A stretch of DNA of 64,000 bases, taken from assembly GCA_024641305.1 (NCBI GenBank), contig JAHEDI010000015.1, forward strand, positions 1-64,000, given 5' to 3'. Position 1 is the first letter of the stretch; each line of letters opens with the position of its first letter. Below are positions 1-9,586 of the stretch, piece after piece. A program made the position numbers and the translations under genes. Below the pieces are notes generated by a model. That model saw only the letters and a list, made by a program, of their open reading frames with translations. It had not been told where the DNA came from and did no database searches. This DNA comes from a bacterium. GTDB lineage: Bacteria > Actinomycetota > Acidimicrobiia > Spongiisociales > JAENVV01.

Positions 1-133
1 CTGCATCCTCCGGTCGCCAACAGCACAGGGTGTCGGGACTTGGCACAGTGGCGCCCTCACGCACAGGTATGGTCTTAGGTTGGTGTGCTTCGCTTACGAC
101 CAATCACCGGCAGCTCGGCACGGTTGGTCCGTT

Positions 134-931
134 CTATTTGCGGTGACCGACGACCAAGGCGGTGGCAATCCACCCTCCGATCGTCCAAATACCAAGTACG
201 AGGTATGAGGTGCCGACTCCGGTTACCAGCCCGCTGCTGAGCGCGTCTCTTATTACCTGGGCCATGTGGTAGAAGGGCAGGACCCGGTGGACCGCGGCCA
301 GCCAGTCGGGGAATTGGGCGATCGGTACGATGATCGGTGAGAACAACAGCACGAAGAAAATGATCATGTTGGCGATGAAGTTGATCACCATCGGGTTCTT
401 GATGGCGTGTGCCATCCCGAATCCGACTGAGGTGCACATCAGCGAAGTCAACAGCACGGCAGGTACCAGTAGCCATGAAACCTGCAGGTCGACCCCGTAG
501 TACCAGACTCCGACACCAAGTGAGGTGGCGAATCCGGGTAGTGCCATGAGCGTGAATACTGTGAAGGTCGAGGCGGCGGCGGCCAGGCGCGGGACAGGCA
601 GTGACCAGATGAAGTCATAGGTTTGGGCGATCCGTTGCTGTCCGACCATTTGGGGGACCATGACCAACCCCATGGGGATCAAACCCAAGGCGGGCACTCC
701 GGTGGCGATGAAGGCTTTGGCGACCTCGGGTACGTCGCCGAGGTAGAAGCCATACATGACCGCCGCCCCCGCCCCCATGAGCACCTGGATGACGATGCCG
801 ATCGTCAGCCACTGACCGAGGCCACGCACGTCAAACCGCAGCATCATCAGATAGGAGCGGGACCACCGTCGCAGGCCCGTCTGGACCACGGTGGCGTTTC
901 CAAAAGCGCCGGATTGGACGTTGGTGGCCAT
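134..931 (-). CDS. ABC-2 type transporter permease (copy 1)
   Basis: A 265-residue integral membrane protein with about six hydrophobic segments and no catalytic motif, typical of ABC-2 export permeases. It is probably the membrane half of an efflux system working with the ATPase at 1719-2669. Its start ATG overlaps the stop of the preceding permease (TGATG at 929-933), so the two are translationally coupled. An open frame continues upstream but runs antisense to nothing useful and out of frame with the neighbour, so I chose the coupled ATG. It shares strings such as WSLPVPR, FPDWLA/LPDWLA and LPFYHMA with its neighbour, so the two are tandem paralogues. The substrate is unknown. Confidence 0.85.
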   Translation of the reverse strand: MATNVQSGAFGNATVVQTGLRRWSRSYLMMLRFDVRGLGQWLTIGIVIQVLMGAGAAVMYGFYLGDVPEVAKAFIATGVPALGLIPMGLVMVPQMVGQQRIAQTYDFIWSLPVPRLAAAASTFTVFTLMALPGFATSLGVGVWYYGVDLQVSWLLVPAVLLTSLMCTSVGFGMAHAIKNPMVINFIANMIIFFVLLFSPIIVPIAQFPDWLAAVHRVLPFYHMAQVIRDALSSGLVTGVGTSYLVLGIWTIGGWIATALVVGHRK

Positions 932-1722
932 CAGTCCCTCCGTCCTACGACCCAGGCCGCTACCACCACCGAAGCGACCGTGTATGCACCCAGCACCAGA
1001 TAGGAGATTCCGACATTGGTGACCAATCCTTCCGTCAGGCCACCCCGCATCACGACCGCCATGTGATAGAAGGGAAGCCCGAGGTTCACGGTGGCGAGCC
1101 AGTCGGGCAAATTCTCCGGCGGGAAGTTGATGGGAGCGAAACCGAGGATCACGAAGATCACCAGCGTGGTGATGAGCTGGGTGATCATCGGTTTGCGGAT
1201 GGCATGCGCGAAGGCGTACCCCACCATGGTGGCCGTTACGATGGTCAGCAGCACCGCCGGGACGATCGATAGTGTGACCTGTAGTGGCAGGTCGTACCGC
1301 CAGTTGGCGATGAGGAGCGCCGCCACCATGCCGGGCAGGGCGATGACGCTGTTGACGGTGACCCAGGCGACCGCTTGGGTGGTGCGTGGTACCGGCAGTG
1401 ACCACATAAAGTCGTAGGTGCCGGCCGTCTTGTGGTTGGCGACCAGTTGCGGGCCCATAACCAGCCCGACGGTGATCAGGGTCACCACCGTCACACCGGT
1501 CGAGAGGTACAGAGCGGCGCGAGTCGGCATCTGGTCTGACAAGAGCCCGACCCCGAGAGCGAAACCACCCCCAATCACGATCTGTATGGCCACGATGAGG
1601 GGGAGGAGCATCCGAAGCGACGTCAACTCCCAGCGGGTCATCATCATGTAGCTCTGCAACCAGTGACCGACACCCGCATTTACTGTGAAGGGAGTGGCCT
1701 CGACGGCTTGTGGGGCCGTCAC
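931..1722 (-). CDS. ABC-2 type transporter permease (copy 2)
   Basis: A 263-residue multi-spanning membrane protein, paralogous to the following permease and the same length. Shared landmarks are YDFMWSLPVPR near the middle, the AHAI(R/K)KPM stretch, LPDWLATV and LPFYHMA near the C-terminal third. Its start overlaps the ATPase stop by four bases. Two similar but non-identical permeases beside one ATPase suggest a heterodimeric membrane pore (known for ABC-2 exporters; inferred here). Drug, peptide or lipid export is possible; nothing in the sequence tells which. Confidence 0.85.
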   Translation of the reverse strand: MTAPQAVEATPFTVNAGVGHWLQSYMMMTRWELTSLRMLLPLIVAIQIVIGGGFALGVGLLSDQMPTRAALYLSTGVTVVTLITVGLVMGPQLVANHKTAGTYDFMWSLPVPRTTQAVAWVTVNSVIALPGMVAALLIANWRYDLPLQVTLSIVPAVLLTIVTATMVGYAFAHAIRKPMITQLITTLVIFVILGFAPINFPPENLPDWLATVNLGLPFYHMAVVMRGGLTEGLVTNVGISYLVLGAYTVASVVVAAWVVGRRD

Positions 1723-2669
1723 GCTTGCACCTCCCCGCCCATGTCTTCGGACACATGGCCCGTCATCCGGATATAGACGTCTTCGAGAGTGGTGGCGGCC
1801 AGGGCATACTCCTCCGCCTCATCCAGCCTCATCAGTTCTTGGGCCCAACCGATGGCGTGGGCGGAGTCGGCTTCACTGATGGCGGCCATCACGTTGTTGC
1901 CGACCCGGGTGTGATGGTGCACGAACGCCGGCATCTCCGGTGTGGCGTGACCCGGGACCATCATGAGCTGCAATCGCATGCGGCCACGATCCTCGGACTT
2001 AAGCGAGGACGGGGTTCCCTCGGCAATCAGTCGGCCGTCGTTGATGATTGCCAAACGATCAACCGATTTCTCCGCTTCCAACACATTGTGGGTCACCAGA
2101 AACACCGACGCCCCACCGTCACCCAGGCGACGGATCTGCTCCCAAAGCAACCGGCGGCGCCGCGGGTCGACATCGTTGGTTGGCTCGTCCAGGATCACCA
2201 CCCGACCCGGCCACACGGTCACCATCGCGAAACCGACCAACCGTTTGATACCCCCGGACAGTCTCGCACCCATCGTGTCGCGCCACTCGCCGATGTCGAG
2301 CGCCTCGATCATCTCCTCCGACCGTTGCCGCACAGTTACAGGATCCCCGCCCCGGATCATCCCGGTAAGTGAAATCACCTGGTGAGGCTTGAACGAATCG
2401 ATCGGCATCTGAGCCTGGGGGAGGTACGAACAGAGCTGGCGGGCCGCATCGGGATCCTCGACCAGGTCATAAGTCCCCAGCGTGAGGCTTCCCGACGATG
2501 GTTTTAACAGTCCGATCACCTGCTTCACCAGCGTCGTCTTGCCCGCCCCGTTGGGACCCAGCAGGCCGTACACCTCACCCGGCCGCACCTGAAGCGTAAT
2601 GCCATCGTTGGCGCGCAGCTCTCCAAACACCTTGGTGACCTGCTCCGCTCTAAACGTCCAATCGTCCAC
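1719..2669 (-). CDS. ABC transporter ATP-binding protein
   Basis: A 316-residue ABC ATPase powering the two downstream permeases. Walker A GPNGAGKT lies at residues 38-45, the Q-loop around SYLPQAQ (81-87), the signature LSGG at 137-140, and Walker B VVILDEP with the DE pair at 161-162. The signature continues LSGGIKR rather than the usual LSGGQ(Q/R), a substitution at the glutamine position. The last 90 residues are an extra domain of the kind found in drug-export ATPases. Start: GTG at 2667-2669, preceded by AAGGAG with about eight bases spacing. It begins 28 bases after the Lnt-like gene and is probably co-transcribed with it. Confidence 0.92.
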   Translation of the reverse strand: MDDWTFRAEQVTKVFGELRANDGITLQVRPGEVYGLLGPNGAGKTTLVKQVIGLLKPSSGSLTLGTYDLVEDPDAARQLCSYLPQAQMPIDSFKPHQVISLTGMIRGGDPVTVRQRSEEMIEALDIGEWRDTMGARLSGGIKRLVGFAMVTVWPGRVVILDEPTNDVDPRRRRLLWEQIRRLGDGGASVFLVTHNVLEAEKSVDRLAIINDGRLIAEGTPSSLKSEDRGRMRLQLMMVPGHATPEMPAFVHHHTRVGNNVMAAISEADSAHAIGWAQELMRLDEAEEYALAATTLEDVYIRMTGHVSEDMGGEVQA

Positions 2670-2697
2670 CGGCTAACTCCTTTCGCCCCGGCCGGGC

Positions 2698-4215
2698 CTA
2701 GCGCTCTTCGACCCGGCGAGCCATCAGCGCCCGGGCCACGACGTACAAGAACCCGATAACACAAAGCCACTCGAACCAGCGCCCAAACGCCGTGTAGACG
2801 GTTGCCACGTGCCTGACGGGAACTTGGGCGACCATCGTCCGGTCGGTGGTGCCGAAGAAATCCGTCTGCGCCAGGGTCCGTCCATACGGGTCGACAGACA
2901 AAGACAACCCCTCATCGGTCTGTCGCGCGACGGACATGCCGTTCTCGATGGCGCGGAACACGGCCATGTGACTGTGGATCGGGTCGATCTCCAACCAGTC
3001 TGCACTGGGAACCAACATCAGACCGGCACCGTCCTGCCCGGCCTGTTGGATGACCGCCGGAAAGTCCATGTCCCAGCAAATGACGCCCGAAAGCACACCG
3101 AAAGGTGTGGATACGGTTTGCAGCGTACCGTCCCCGCGCAGGCTGCCTTCCATCATGTTGCCGCCGTACTTGACGTGCTCGAAGGCGATCGTTCCGGTCG
3201 GATCGATCAACAGGAGTTTGTTCTCTACCGGCTGCTCCGCATCGGCGTACTGGGTGAAGAAAGGGACCGCCAAGTAGATGCCATGCTGACGGGCGACTTC
3301 CTGGGCGCGCGTGAGAAGAGAAGCGTCGTCCGAGGCGTCCCCGATGCCCGCTCCTTCGGGCCAGAGGACCACCTGGGCGCCCGCCGCAGCCTCGCGCACG
3401 GTTTCGTCGAAATAGGCATCCCGAAGGGACTGCACCTGTAGTCGGGCAGCCGCCGTACCCCAGGTGTCCGACACCCGCTCGACCAACGAATGATATGACT
3501 CGACGGTGACCCCGGCCACCCGGACCGTTTCAGCAGAGGGCGCCACGTTCAGCCGCAGATAGCCAAAGACCAGAACAACGGCGAGCACAGCCCCGAAAGA
3601 CACCAATCCCCTCAGGGTCTCCCGGCTCCGACTCCGGTTCTCCCAAACCCAGTTGGCGATCGAAGCGAACCATCCCATCAGGAACGTGATGCCGATCATG
3701 CCGGTCACCGAAGCGAGCTGCATGAGCGGCAGATTCCCGTACTGGGAAAACCCGGTTGAACCCCAGGCGCCCAACGGGTTGGTATGGATATTGATGAATT
3801 CGAGGGTTGTTGCTGCCAGCGGGTAAACGAACGCGGCAGAGAACCCTCCGAAACGGCGGCTGAGGAGGCGATCGACGAGGTAGGGCAATGTCCACAGCAG
3901 CCCGTACATAGCGGCGAGAATCACAGCCGTCTGCGCCGACCACTGCGACCACCAGACGGGTCCAAAACCGATCAGCCACGCTGTGTAGCAGGCGGCGAAA
4001 ACGAGAAGGAACCCACGCCCGACTTCGTGATCGCGGGCGTAGCGGATAATGAGTACCGGCCCAATCCAGGCGGCCAGCGGAGCGAGCCAATTCCCCATCG
4101 AGAATCCCACCAGCAGGCTTCCGGTCAGCAGTATGACCAGGGACAGTCCCGGTCTCGATGCGCGCATCTCGGGTCTGGTCCGTCCCGCTGAGCCATTGGG
4201 AGGGGTCGCTCTCAT
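2698..4215 (-). CDS. lnt: Apolipoprotein N-acyltransferase-like membrane nitrilase
   Basis: A 505-residue protein with about six N-terminal membrane segments, a carbon-nitrogen hydrolase domain from about residue 220, and a final membrane helix near the C-terminus. This is the Lnt architecture. The nitrilase triad is visible: Glu287 in WPEGAG, Lys349 in HVKYGG and Cys380 in VICWDMD. In the family this enzyme adds the third acyl chain to lipoproteins on the outer face of the membrane. Placement ahead of an ABC exporter is unusual for lnt. Start ATG at 4213-4215 has AAAGGA about nine bases upstream; a second ATG at residue 17 is possible. A nitrilase-like acyltransferase with another substrate cannot be excluded. 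Confidence 0.82.
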   Translation of the reverse strand: MRATPPNGSAGRTRPEMRASRPGLSLVILLTGSLLVGFSMGNWLAPLAAWIGPVLIIRYARDHEVGRGFLLVFAACYTAWLIGFGPVWWSQWSAQTAVILAAMYGLLWTLPYLVDRLLSRRFGGFSAAFVYPLAATTLEFINIHTNPLGAWGSTGFSQYGNLPLMQLASVTGMIGITFLMGWFASIANWVWENRSRSRETLRGLVSFGAVLAVVLVFGYLRLNVAPSAETVRVAGVTVESYHSLVERVSDTWGTAAARLQVQSLRDAYFDETVREAAAGAQVVLWPEGAGIGDASDDASLLTRAQEVARQHGIYLAVPFFTQYADAEQPVENKLLLIDPTGTIAFEHVKYGGNMMEGSLRGDGTLQTVSTPFGVLSGVICWDMDFPAVIQQAGQDGAGLMLVPSADWLEIDPIHSHMAVFRAIENGMSVARQTDEGLSLSVDPYGRTLAQTDFFGTTDRTMVAQVPVRHVATVYTAFGRWFEWLCVIGFLYVVARALMARRVEER

Positions 4216-4316
4216 GGTGCAAAGTCCTTTCGTGCCGGTCTCGAGCCGGTCCTAAACATGAGCACTGCCGGGGCGGGTTCCCCCAGCGGTTGGTAGCGTC
4301 GTTGCCGGTCTCTAGA

Positions 4317-4580
4317 TCAAATGCCTCGCTCCATCTCCCGGCGAATCTCGTTCTCCGTGATCGAGCCACGGAAGTACACGTTCCACCCGTGGAGCGCCAA
4401 GCCGAGTCCCCACCCCAGGATTGTCCAGAATGGGTAGTTGTCCTCACCTCTCCCTTGAGACAGCCAAGTGATCACAAGGAACGCGTTGACGACCAGGTAC
4501 ACCAACAGGTGAGTCCTGAAGGTCCTCTTCGCCTTTACTCTCTTGATAGCGGCCTCGCGGGTCGTCTCTTGCTCGTCCAT
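4317..4580 (-). CDS. 2TM domain protein
   Basis: An 87-residue protein with a short charged N-terminus, two hydrophobic segments (about residues 23-40 and 48-68) and a charged tail ending in REMERGI. The layout and the run ITWLSQGRG...FWTILGWG match the 2TM domain family, often found beside or fused to two-component regulators; here it follows a histidine kinase and response regulator. A strong GGAGGG ribosome-binding site precedes the ATG. The family has no known biochemical function; a membrane accessory role to the adjacent two-component system is inference. Confidence 0.8.
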   Translation of the reverse strand: MDEQETTREAAIKRVKAKRTFRTHLLVYLVVNAFLVITWLSQGRGEDNYPFWTILGWGLGLALHGWNVYFRGSITENEIRREMERGI

Positions 4581-4750
4581 GGTCTGCCCTCCTCTGTCGA
4601 TCGATAGATGACATAGATTGCGCTTCCTTCAGGGCTCTGCTGACAGGCAAAGAATGCGGACAGGTCACTCCACGTAGGTCCTCGGTTCCCGAGATCGCCC
4701 GGTCGGGCCGACGCGGTCCGCTGCTAGACACCTCAGTGAGCGTTGGTTCG

Positions 4751-5425
4751 TCAAACATCGAGGGACCCCGGCGGAATGAACCCTGCTTCGTAGGCCATGG
4801 CGACCGCTTGGACCCGGTCTCGGGCTCCGAGCTTGGTCAGGATGTGGGACACATGGGATTTGACGGTGGACCCACCTACGAAGATGCCTTCACCTATCTC
4901 GGCGTTGGTCAAGCCCCGAGCGATGCAAACAAGAACCTCACGTTCGCGCTCGGTCAGAAGGTCGATCCGATCACGTATCTTCTGGTCCACGGGACGCTCG
5001 GCGACGACGCGTTCAATGAGCATGCGGGTGACGGCTGGCGCGAGCATGGACTCCCCCTTCGCCACCATCCGCACAGCATGGGCGAGTTCGTTCGGTGGGA
5101 GGTCCTTGAGAAGAAACCCGCTCGCACCAGCGTTCAGCGCGGCATACACGTACTCATCGTCCCGAAAGGTCGTCAGAACCACAATGCAAATCGGATGGGT
5201 CGCGGGCAGGGATGTGATGGCTTCCGTGGCCTGAATTCCGTCCATGCGTGGCATACGAATATCCATCAGCATGACGTCGGGCTGCAGCTGGCGGGCAAGA
5301 GCGATCGCTTCGATGCCGTCTGACGCCTGTCCTACCACTTCGATGCCTGGCTGGTTGGCGAGAATCGTGGCGATACCGGTACGAACAAGCTCTTGGTCGT
5401 CGACAATCGCAACGCGGATTGTCAC
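4751..5425 (-). CDS. NarL/LuxR-family response regulator
   Basis: A 224-residue response regulator. The receiver domain occupies residues 1-120, with acidic pocket Asp9-Asp10, phospho-acceptor Asp55 in LMDIRMP and Lys106 in LLKDLPP. The C-terminal LuxR-type helix-turn-helix begins at LTEREREVL and includes TVKSHVSHIL. It overlaps the upstream histidine kinase stop by four bases (ATGA), so the kinase is its cognate partner. Likely targets are its own operon, including the MMPL transporter, but no binding site could be identified. Confidence 0.95.
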   Translation of the reverse strand: MTIRVAIVDDQELVRTGIATILANQPGIEVVGQASDGIEAIALARQLQPDVMLMDIRMPRMDGIQATEAITSLPATHPICIVVLTTFRDDEYVYAALNAGASGFLLKDLPPNELAHAVRMVAKGESMLAPAVTRMLIERVVAERPVDQKIRDRIDLLTEREREVLVCIARGLTNAEIGEGIFVGGSTVKSHVSHILTKLGARDRVQAVAMAYEAGFIPPGSLDV

Positions 5426-6702
5426 TCGGATACCCCAATCGGAATCCGCGCCTCGACTCGGAACCCACCAGCCGGTATCGGGCCAGCACTGACTGTGCCG
5501 CCAAAGGTTGAGACTCGCTCCCTCATCCCGATGAGCCCCCTTCCAACATGGTTTCGGACTACTGCCGCGCTTCCCAATCCGTCGTCCTCCACCAGGACCG
5601 TCACACCATCACCGCTGCGTCTTACGCGAGCCGTTACGGCAACGCCCGGACCACCGTGAGTCAAGGCGTTGGTAAGCGCCTGCTGAACAATGCGGAACAC
5701 AGTCAGAGAAGCGTCCTCGGGGATGTCGGCGAACGGCTCAGCGAGTTCGAACGCAATGGGTAGCCCTACCTTGCGAAAGTCCTCCACAAGCCCTGACAGG
5801 TCGGAGATTCCCGGGGCAAGCCCTCGAGTTACCCCAGCGCCGTCTCCGGCAGCGACGATGCGACGGATCTCGTCGAGCGCCCCACGTCCAGCGTGCCGGA
5901 TCGTTATGAGCGACTGTCGTGCCAGGTCGGGCCGGGTATCGAGGACTTCTTCGGCAGCGCCTGCCTGAACCACGATGAGGCTCATCGTGTGGGCCAAGAC
6001 ATCGTGAAGGTCGCGAGCGATCCTCGCACGCTCTTCGAGCACCCCTCGTTCTGCCCGTTGCTCCTGATCGCGTTCAAGGAGGGTGGCGCGATCTTCGAGC
6101 GCAAGTTGATACTGGCGTCGGGTGTGGGCGATCTCTCCGAAGACTCCGAATCCGAACCAGTTGATCGCCATGATGGCCACGACAAAGACCGGGGCGTGTC
6201 CGAGGAGTAACCCAGCGGAGAACCCGATGGCAACGACGGCGACCGCCACCCAGCGACTGGTGTTCGCGGCCGGGCGAGGAGCGTAGGCACCCACGGTGTA
6301 GACGGTGATGAGGGCGGTCAACTGAACGCCCGTTACCAACGAATAGCCCAGAAGGAATCGGCCGAAGAACCCGATTGCACTGATGAAGAAGACGGGAATT
6401 GGGTTTGTGCGACGCCACGTCAGCGGCAGAACGGCAATGAGAAGGAATACGAGAGCGAGTATGTCGGGGTCCCGACCCGAGATCTGGTCGTTGAACCGGA
6501 ACGGGAAGACCAGGTCTTCGAGGACCGAGATAATCAGGAGAGCGACCATGAAGGCGACGTCAAACGCCGGAGGGTGGGGAACCTCTAGACGGCGAACCTT
6601 GGACACCTCCCGATCATATCGCGTGGCGGCCTGAGGTGGCGACGGCTTTGGAGAGGGTACCTCCGGCCGCTTTTTCCTCAGACCAAGATCGGTGTCAAGC
6701 AT
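5422..6702 (-). CDS. Sensor histidine kinase (HisKA_3 type)
   Basis: A 426-residue membrane kinase. Hydrophobic segments between about residues 47 and 190 form the sensor part, followed by a coiled-coil linker and the dimerisation domain with phospho-acceptor His233 in ARDLHDVLAHT. The HATPase domain follows, with N box VQQALTNALTH and G boxes VEDDGLG and GRGLIGMRER. This is the NarX/DesK-like class that pairs with LuxR-type regulators, matching the next gene. It starts 15 bases after the MMPL stop, so transporter, kinase and regulator form one operon. The signal is unknown; membrane-stress sensing linked to the transporter is plausible. Confidence 0.93.
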   Translation of the reverse strand: MLDTDLGLRKKRPEVPSPKPSPPQAATRYDREVSKVRRLEVPHPPAFDVAFMVALLIISVLEDLVFPFRFNDQISGRDPDILALVFLLIAVLPLTWRRTNPIPVFFISAIGFFGRFLLGYSLVTGVQLTALITVYTVGAYAPRPAANTSRWVAVAVVAIGFSAGLLLGHAPVFVVAIMAINWFGFGVFGEIAHTRRQYQLALEDRATLLERDQEQRAERGVLEERARIARDLHDVLAHTMSLIVVQAGAAEEVLDTRPDLARQSLITIRHAGRGALDEIRRIVAAGDGAGVTRGLAPGISDLSGLVEDFRKVGLPIAFELAEPFADIPEDASLTVFRIVQQALTNALTHGGPGVAVTARVRRSGDGVTVLVEDDGLGSAAVVRNHVGRGLIGMRERVSTFGGTVSAGPIPAGGFRVEARIPIGVSE

Positions 6703-6717
6703 GCCGCGGACCGGGTG

Positions 6718-8892
6718 TCACTCGAACGTACCGCCCTCGATGTCGATGCGCGGGATCCACTCGAGCCATCGGGGCAGGTACCAGTTGCGATCACCCAATA
6801 ATGCCATCGCCGCCGGGACCAGGACTGACCGGACGATGGTCGCATCGAGAACGACGGCCACCGCCAACCCGACCCCCATCTGCTGGAACATCACCAGCGA
6901 CCCCGCCGCGAATCCTCCGAATACGCCCACCATTATCAGGGCGGCACCGGTGATGATCGACCCCGTCGATCCAAGCCCAAAGGCTACCGAACCGGTGTTG
7001 TCGCCAGTGCGATCGTAGTTCTCCTTGATCCGGCTGAGCAGGAAAATGTGGTAGTCCATCGAAAGCCCGAACAGCACAGTGAAGAGGAACATCGGGACCC
7101 ATGCTTCGATAACATCGGTCTGTCGGAAGCCGAACAGATCCGCACCGATACCGCGCTGGAACACCAGCACGAGAATCCCGTACGCGGCCCCGACCGACAG
7201 CAGGTTCATGACTATCGCTTTCAACGGCACCACAATCGATCGGAAGATCATCGTGAGAAGTACGAAGCTCAGACCGAGAACAAAGACGAAGATCGCCGGG
7301 CTGTGGCTCCCTATGACCGTCACGTAGTCGAGAATCCCCGCCGCTCCGCCGGTCACCAGCGCTTCTGCCCGGGTACCCTCGAAAGCGTCTGGGAGTACAT
7401 CGTTGCGTAACGTCCGCACGGCTGTACGGGCCTCAGTGGTGGAGGGGTCGAGTTTCGTGACCACGGTGAGTACCGCAAGTCCGTTGCCATCAGCAACGGC
7501 AGTCGTGATGTCACCGTAAAGGGGATCTGTGCCCAATTGCGCGGTCAATTCGCCAATGGCACCTGCTACGGAAGGCGAGGTCACGTCTGGCGCGGTCACG
7601 ACGATCGTCGTGGTGACCGTCCCCGTGTCGAACTTCTCGTTCAGGGTATTGAAAGCCCGCACCGAAGGGCTGTCCTCTGGAAGCGATCCAATGAAGTTCT
7701 GCCCGGTCTCAAGCGTAAGGATCGGTGCCGCCGCAGCGAGCATTACGATCGCTGCCAGGGTGATCCAAACCCGCGGACGAGCCGTCACGGTATGGGTCAA
7801 CCGCTGCCAGAATCGGCCGCCGCCCTCGTGGTAATGCGTGCGACTGGTGAACGGGACCCGTAGCCTGTTGACTCGGTCACCGAGGATTTGGAGGATCGCT
7901 GGTAGCGCAGTGACGGCGGCGAGGCCGGTTGTCAGCACGGCCAGGATCGCCCCAATACCCAGACTCCGCATGATCGTGTCAGGCATGTACATGAGGCCCG
8001 TCACGGCGATAACCACAGTCATTCCGGAGAACACCACCGCTCGGGCAGCGGTCTGGGCCGAGCGGACAATGGCATCCGATACGTCATGCCCCTTCGCCCG
8101 TTCCTCACGGAAGCGTTGCACGATGAAGAGTGAGTAATCGATACCCACGGCCATACCGACCATCACGAGCATGTTCACGACGAAGAATGAGAGGTCGAAG
8201 GTCGAGCTGACCAGCCCGGTCAGCCCGAAGGCCAAGACGATCGCCATGACGGCCAATAGCAAGGGAACGAGTGCTGCAACCACGGCGCCAAACACGAACA
8301 CGAGAATGACCATCGCTGCGGGGATACCGATCAACTCGCCTTTTGCAAGTGTCTCCTCAGCGAGCAGATTGAACTCGGCGCTGATGGATCCGTTGCCAAT
8401 AGTCATGAAGTCGAAGGAAGTCGAAGGACCCATCGACGTCAAGAGCTCGACGACCGGTGCGGCGTTGTCGATTGCGTCGACCGGATCCCCCACGAGGTCG
8501 GTCACGATAAGGGCGGTATGCCCGTCTGCAGACACCAAGCCGGGGACCCCGTCGAGGTAACTGACCGCCCCCGCCACGGTTTCGATGGCACGGAGACGGG
8601 TAACGAGGTCACCGACCGTCTGGCCAAACAGTGGGTCATCGACTGTTAGGTCCACCGACTCCACGAGCACGAATTCCCGTGCCACATCGACGATCTCCAA
8701 GTGTTCCTTGATCAAGTCGTCGGCTCGCTCCGACTCCGTAGCGACAGTGAGCGAGCCCTGATCGGTGGTCACAAGATGACCAGCCATGAAGACGGCCCCC
8801 ACCAGGACGATCAACCATAAGCCCAGCATTCGCCAAGGGTGCCGAGTGGCTAGTGCCGCGGCTCGGCCGGTCATCCCGAGGGATCTCTCCAC
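6718..8892 (-). CDS. MMPL/RND-family transporter
   Basis: A 724-residue transporter with duplicated RND halves: a helix, a large extracytoplasmic loop and a five-helix bundle, then the same again. The proton-relay type motifs are VGIDYSLFIVQRFREE in the first half and GLSMDYHIFLLSRIKE in the second. Actinobacterial MMPL proteins export lipids or drugs across the inner membrane. Start: GTG at 8890-8892 behind a strong GGAGGAG at six-base spacing. An in-frame ATG at 8874 and a longer in-frame extension to 9072 exist but the extension lacks a ribosome-binding site and its residues look non-coding. It heads the operon with the two-component system. Confidence 0.9.
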   Translation of the reverse strand: MERSLGMTGRAAALATRHPWRMLGLWLIVLVGAVFMAGHLVTTDQGSLTVATESERADDLIKEHLEIVDVAREFVLVESVDLTVDDPLFGQTVGDLVTRLRAIETVAGAVSYLDGVPGLVSADGHTALIVTDLVGDPVDAIDNAAPVVELLTSMGPSTSFDFMTIGNGSISAEFNLLAEETLAKGELIGIPAAMVILVFVFGAVVAALVPLLLAVMAIVLAFGLTGLVSSTFDLSFFVVNMLVMVGMAVGIDYSLFIVQRFREERAKGHDVSDAIVRSAQTAARAVVFSGMTVVIAVTGLMYMPDTIMRSLGIGAILAVLTTGLAAVTALPAILQILGDRVNRLRVPFTSRTHYHEGGGRFWQRLTHTVTARPRVWITLAAIVMLAAAAPILTLETGQNFIGSLPEDSPSVRAFNTLNEKFDTGTVTTTIVVTAPDVTSPSVAGAIGELTAQLGTDPLYGDITTAVADGNGLAVLTVVTKLDPSTTEARTAVRTLRNDVLPDAFEGTRAEALVTGGAAGILDYVTVIGSHSPAIFVFVLGLSFVLLTMIFRSIVVPLKAIVMNLLSVGAAYGILVLVFQRGIGADLFGFRQTDVIEAWVPMFLFTVLFGLSMDYHIFLLSRIKENYDRTGDNTGSVAFGLGSTGSIITGAALIMVGVFGGFAAGSLVMFQQMGVGLAVAVVLDATIVRSVLVPAAMALLGDRNWYLPRWLEWIPRIDIEGGTFE

Positions 8893-9586
8893 TAGTCTCC
8901 TCCTCCAAGGATCTCTGAAGGCAACGTATCGGAGGACGGTCTCGACGTCGTCGGCCTCCCGACGGTTTTTCGAGTCCCCCGATCGGGGGATACCGACTTT
9001 CGACGGGCTCGCAGGTCGTTGCTCGAAACAGTTCGGGCAGCGCAGACCGGCGGCCCGATCGGGATGGATCACGGGTTTCGCCTTTGACCGGCTGCGATGA
9101 CCCTTTCGAGCGTGTTGATCTCATGTCGGCGAGACGACTCGCGCCGGGCCAACCGCGGTTTTGCAGCTTCTTCGGACTGGGTCGTAGGTAGGGCGCACGT
9201 CGGGATACTCGCGTCACCGGTCGGACCATCCGTCCGGCCAGGGGATTTCGTTGTTGTAGGAGAATCGAGGCCGGCGCCATCTATGCGGCCATAACATCCC
9301 GATCTGTCGAGTTGGAAAGTCGGCGAGGGTTGCGGTGATGTCCCGGAGGCCGGCTACCAGGGCTTGATGTCGTCTTTGGCGAGAGGGTGGCGCTGGCGGT
9401 CGCTCCCTGGAATGTTGTCGGTGCTCTTGCCGGGTACCATTGTTGGGTTTGCATGCCCGTTGCTGGTTCGCCCGGGTGTTCAATGGGACTTTCGGCCTTG
9501 CACGCCCCGATCGAGACCTTCTAGTTTCGGGACCACGTTGGGGGTAGGGTCGGCCATGGGTCACGTCCGATATCAGGAGAGCTGTG
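8893..9586. other. 694-bp stretch with no recognisable gene
   Basis: This gap separates the minus-strand MMPL operon from the plus-strand flavoprotein gene. Short open frames exist on both strands, but none has a ribosome-binding site and a protein-like composition together. On the minus strand between about 9220 and 9420 there is a stretch whose translation looks somewhat protein-like (for example GLRDITATLADFPT) and could be the relic of a lost gene; I cannot name a family. Promoters for both flanking operons should lie here, but I saw no convincing hexamer pair. Confidence 0.4.

Noticed and set aside
134-1756. A 540-codon continuous frame covering both permeases
   Set aside because: Its first half reads the other permease gene out of frame and is Arg/His/Pro-rich; the real gene starts at the coupled ATG at 931.
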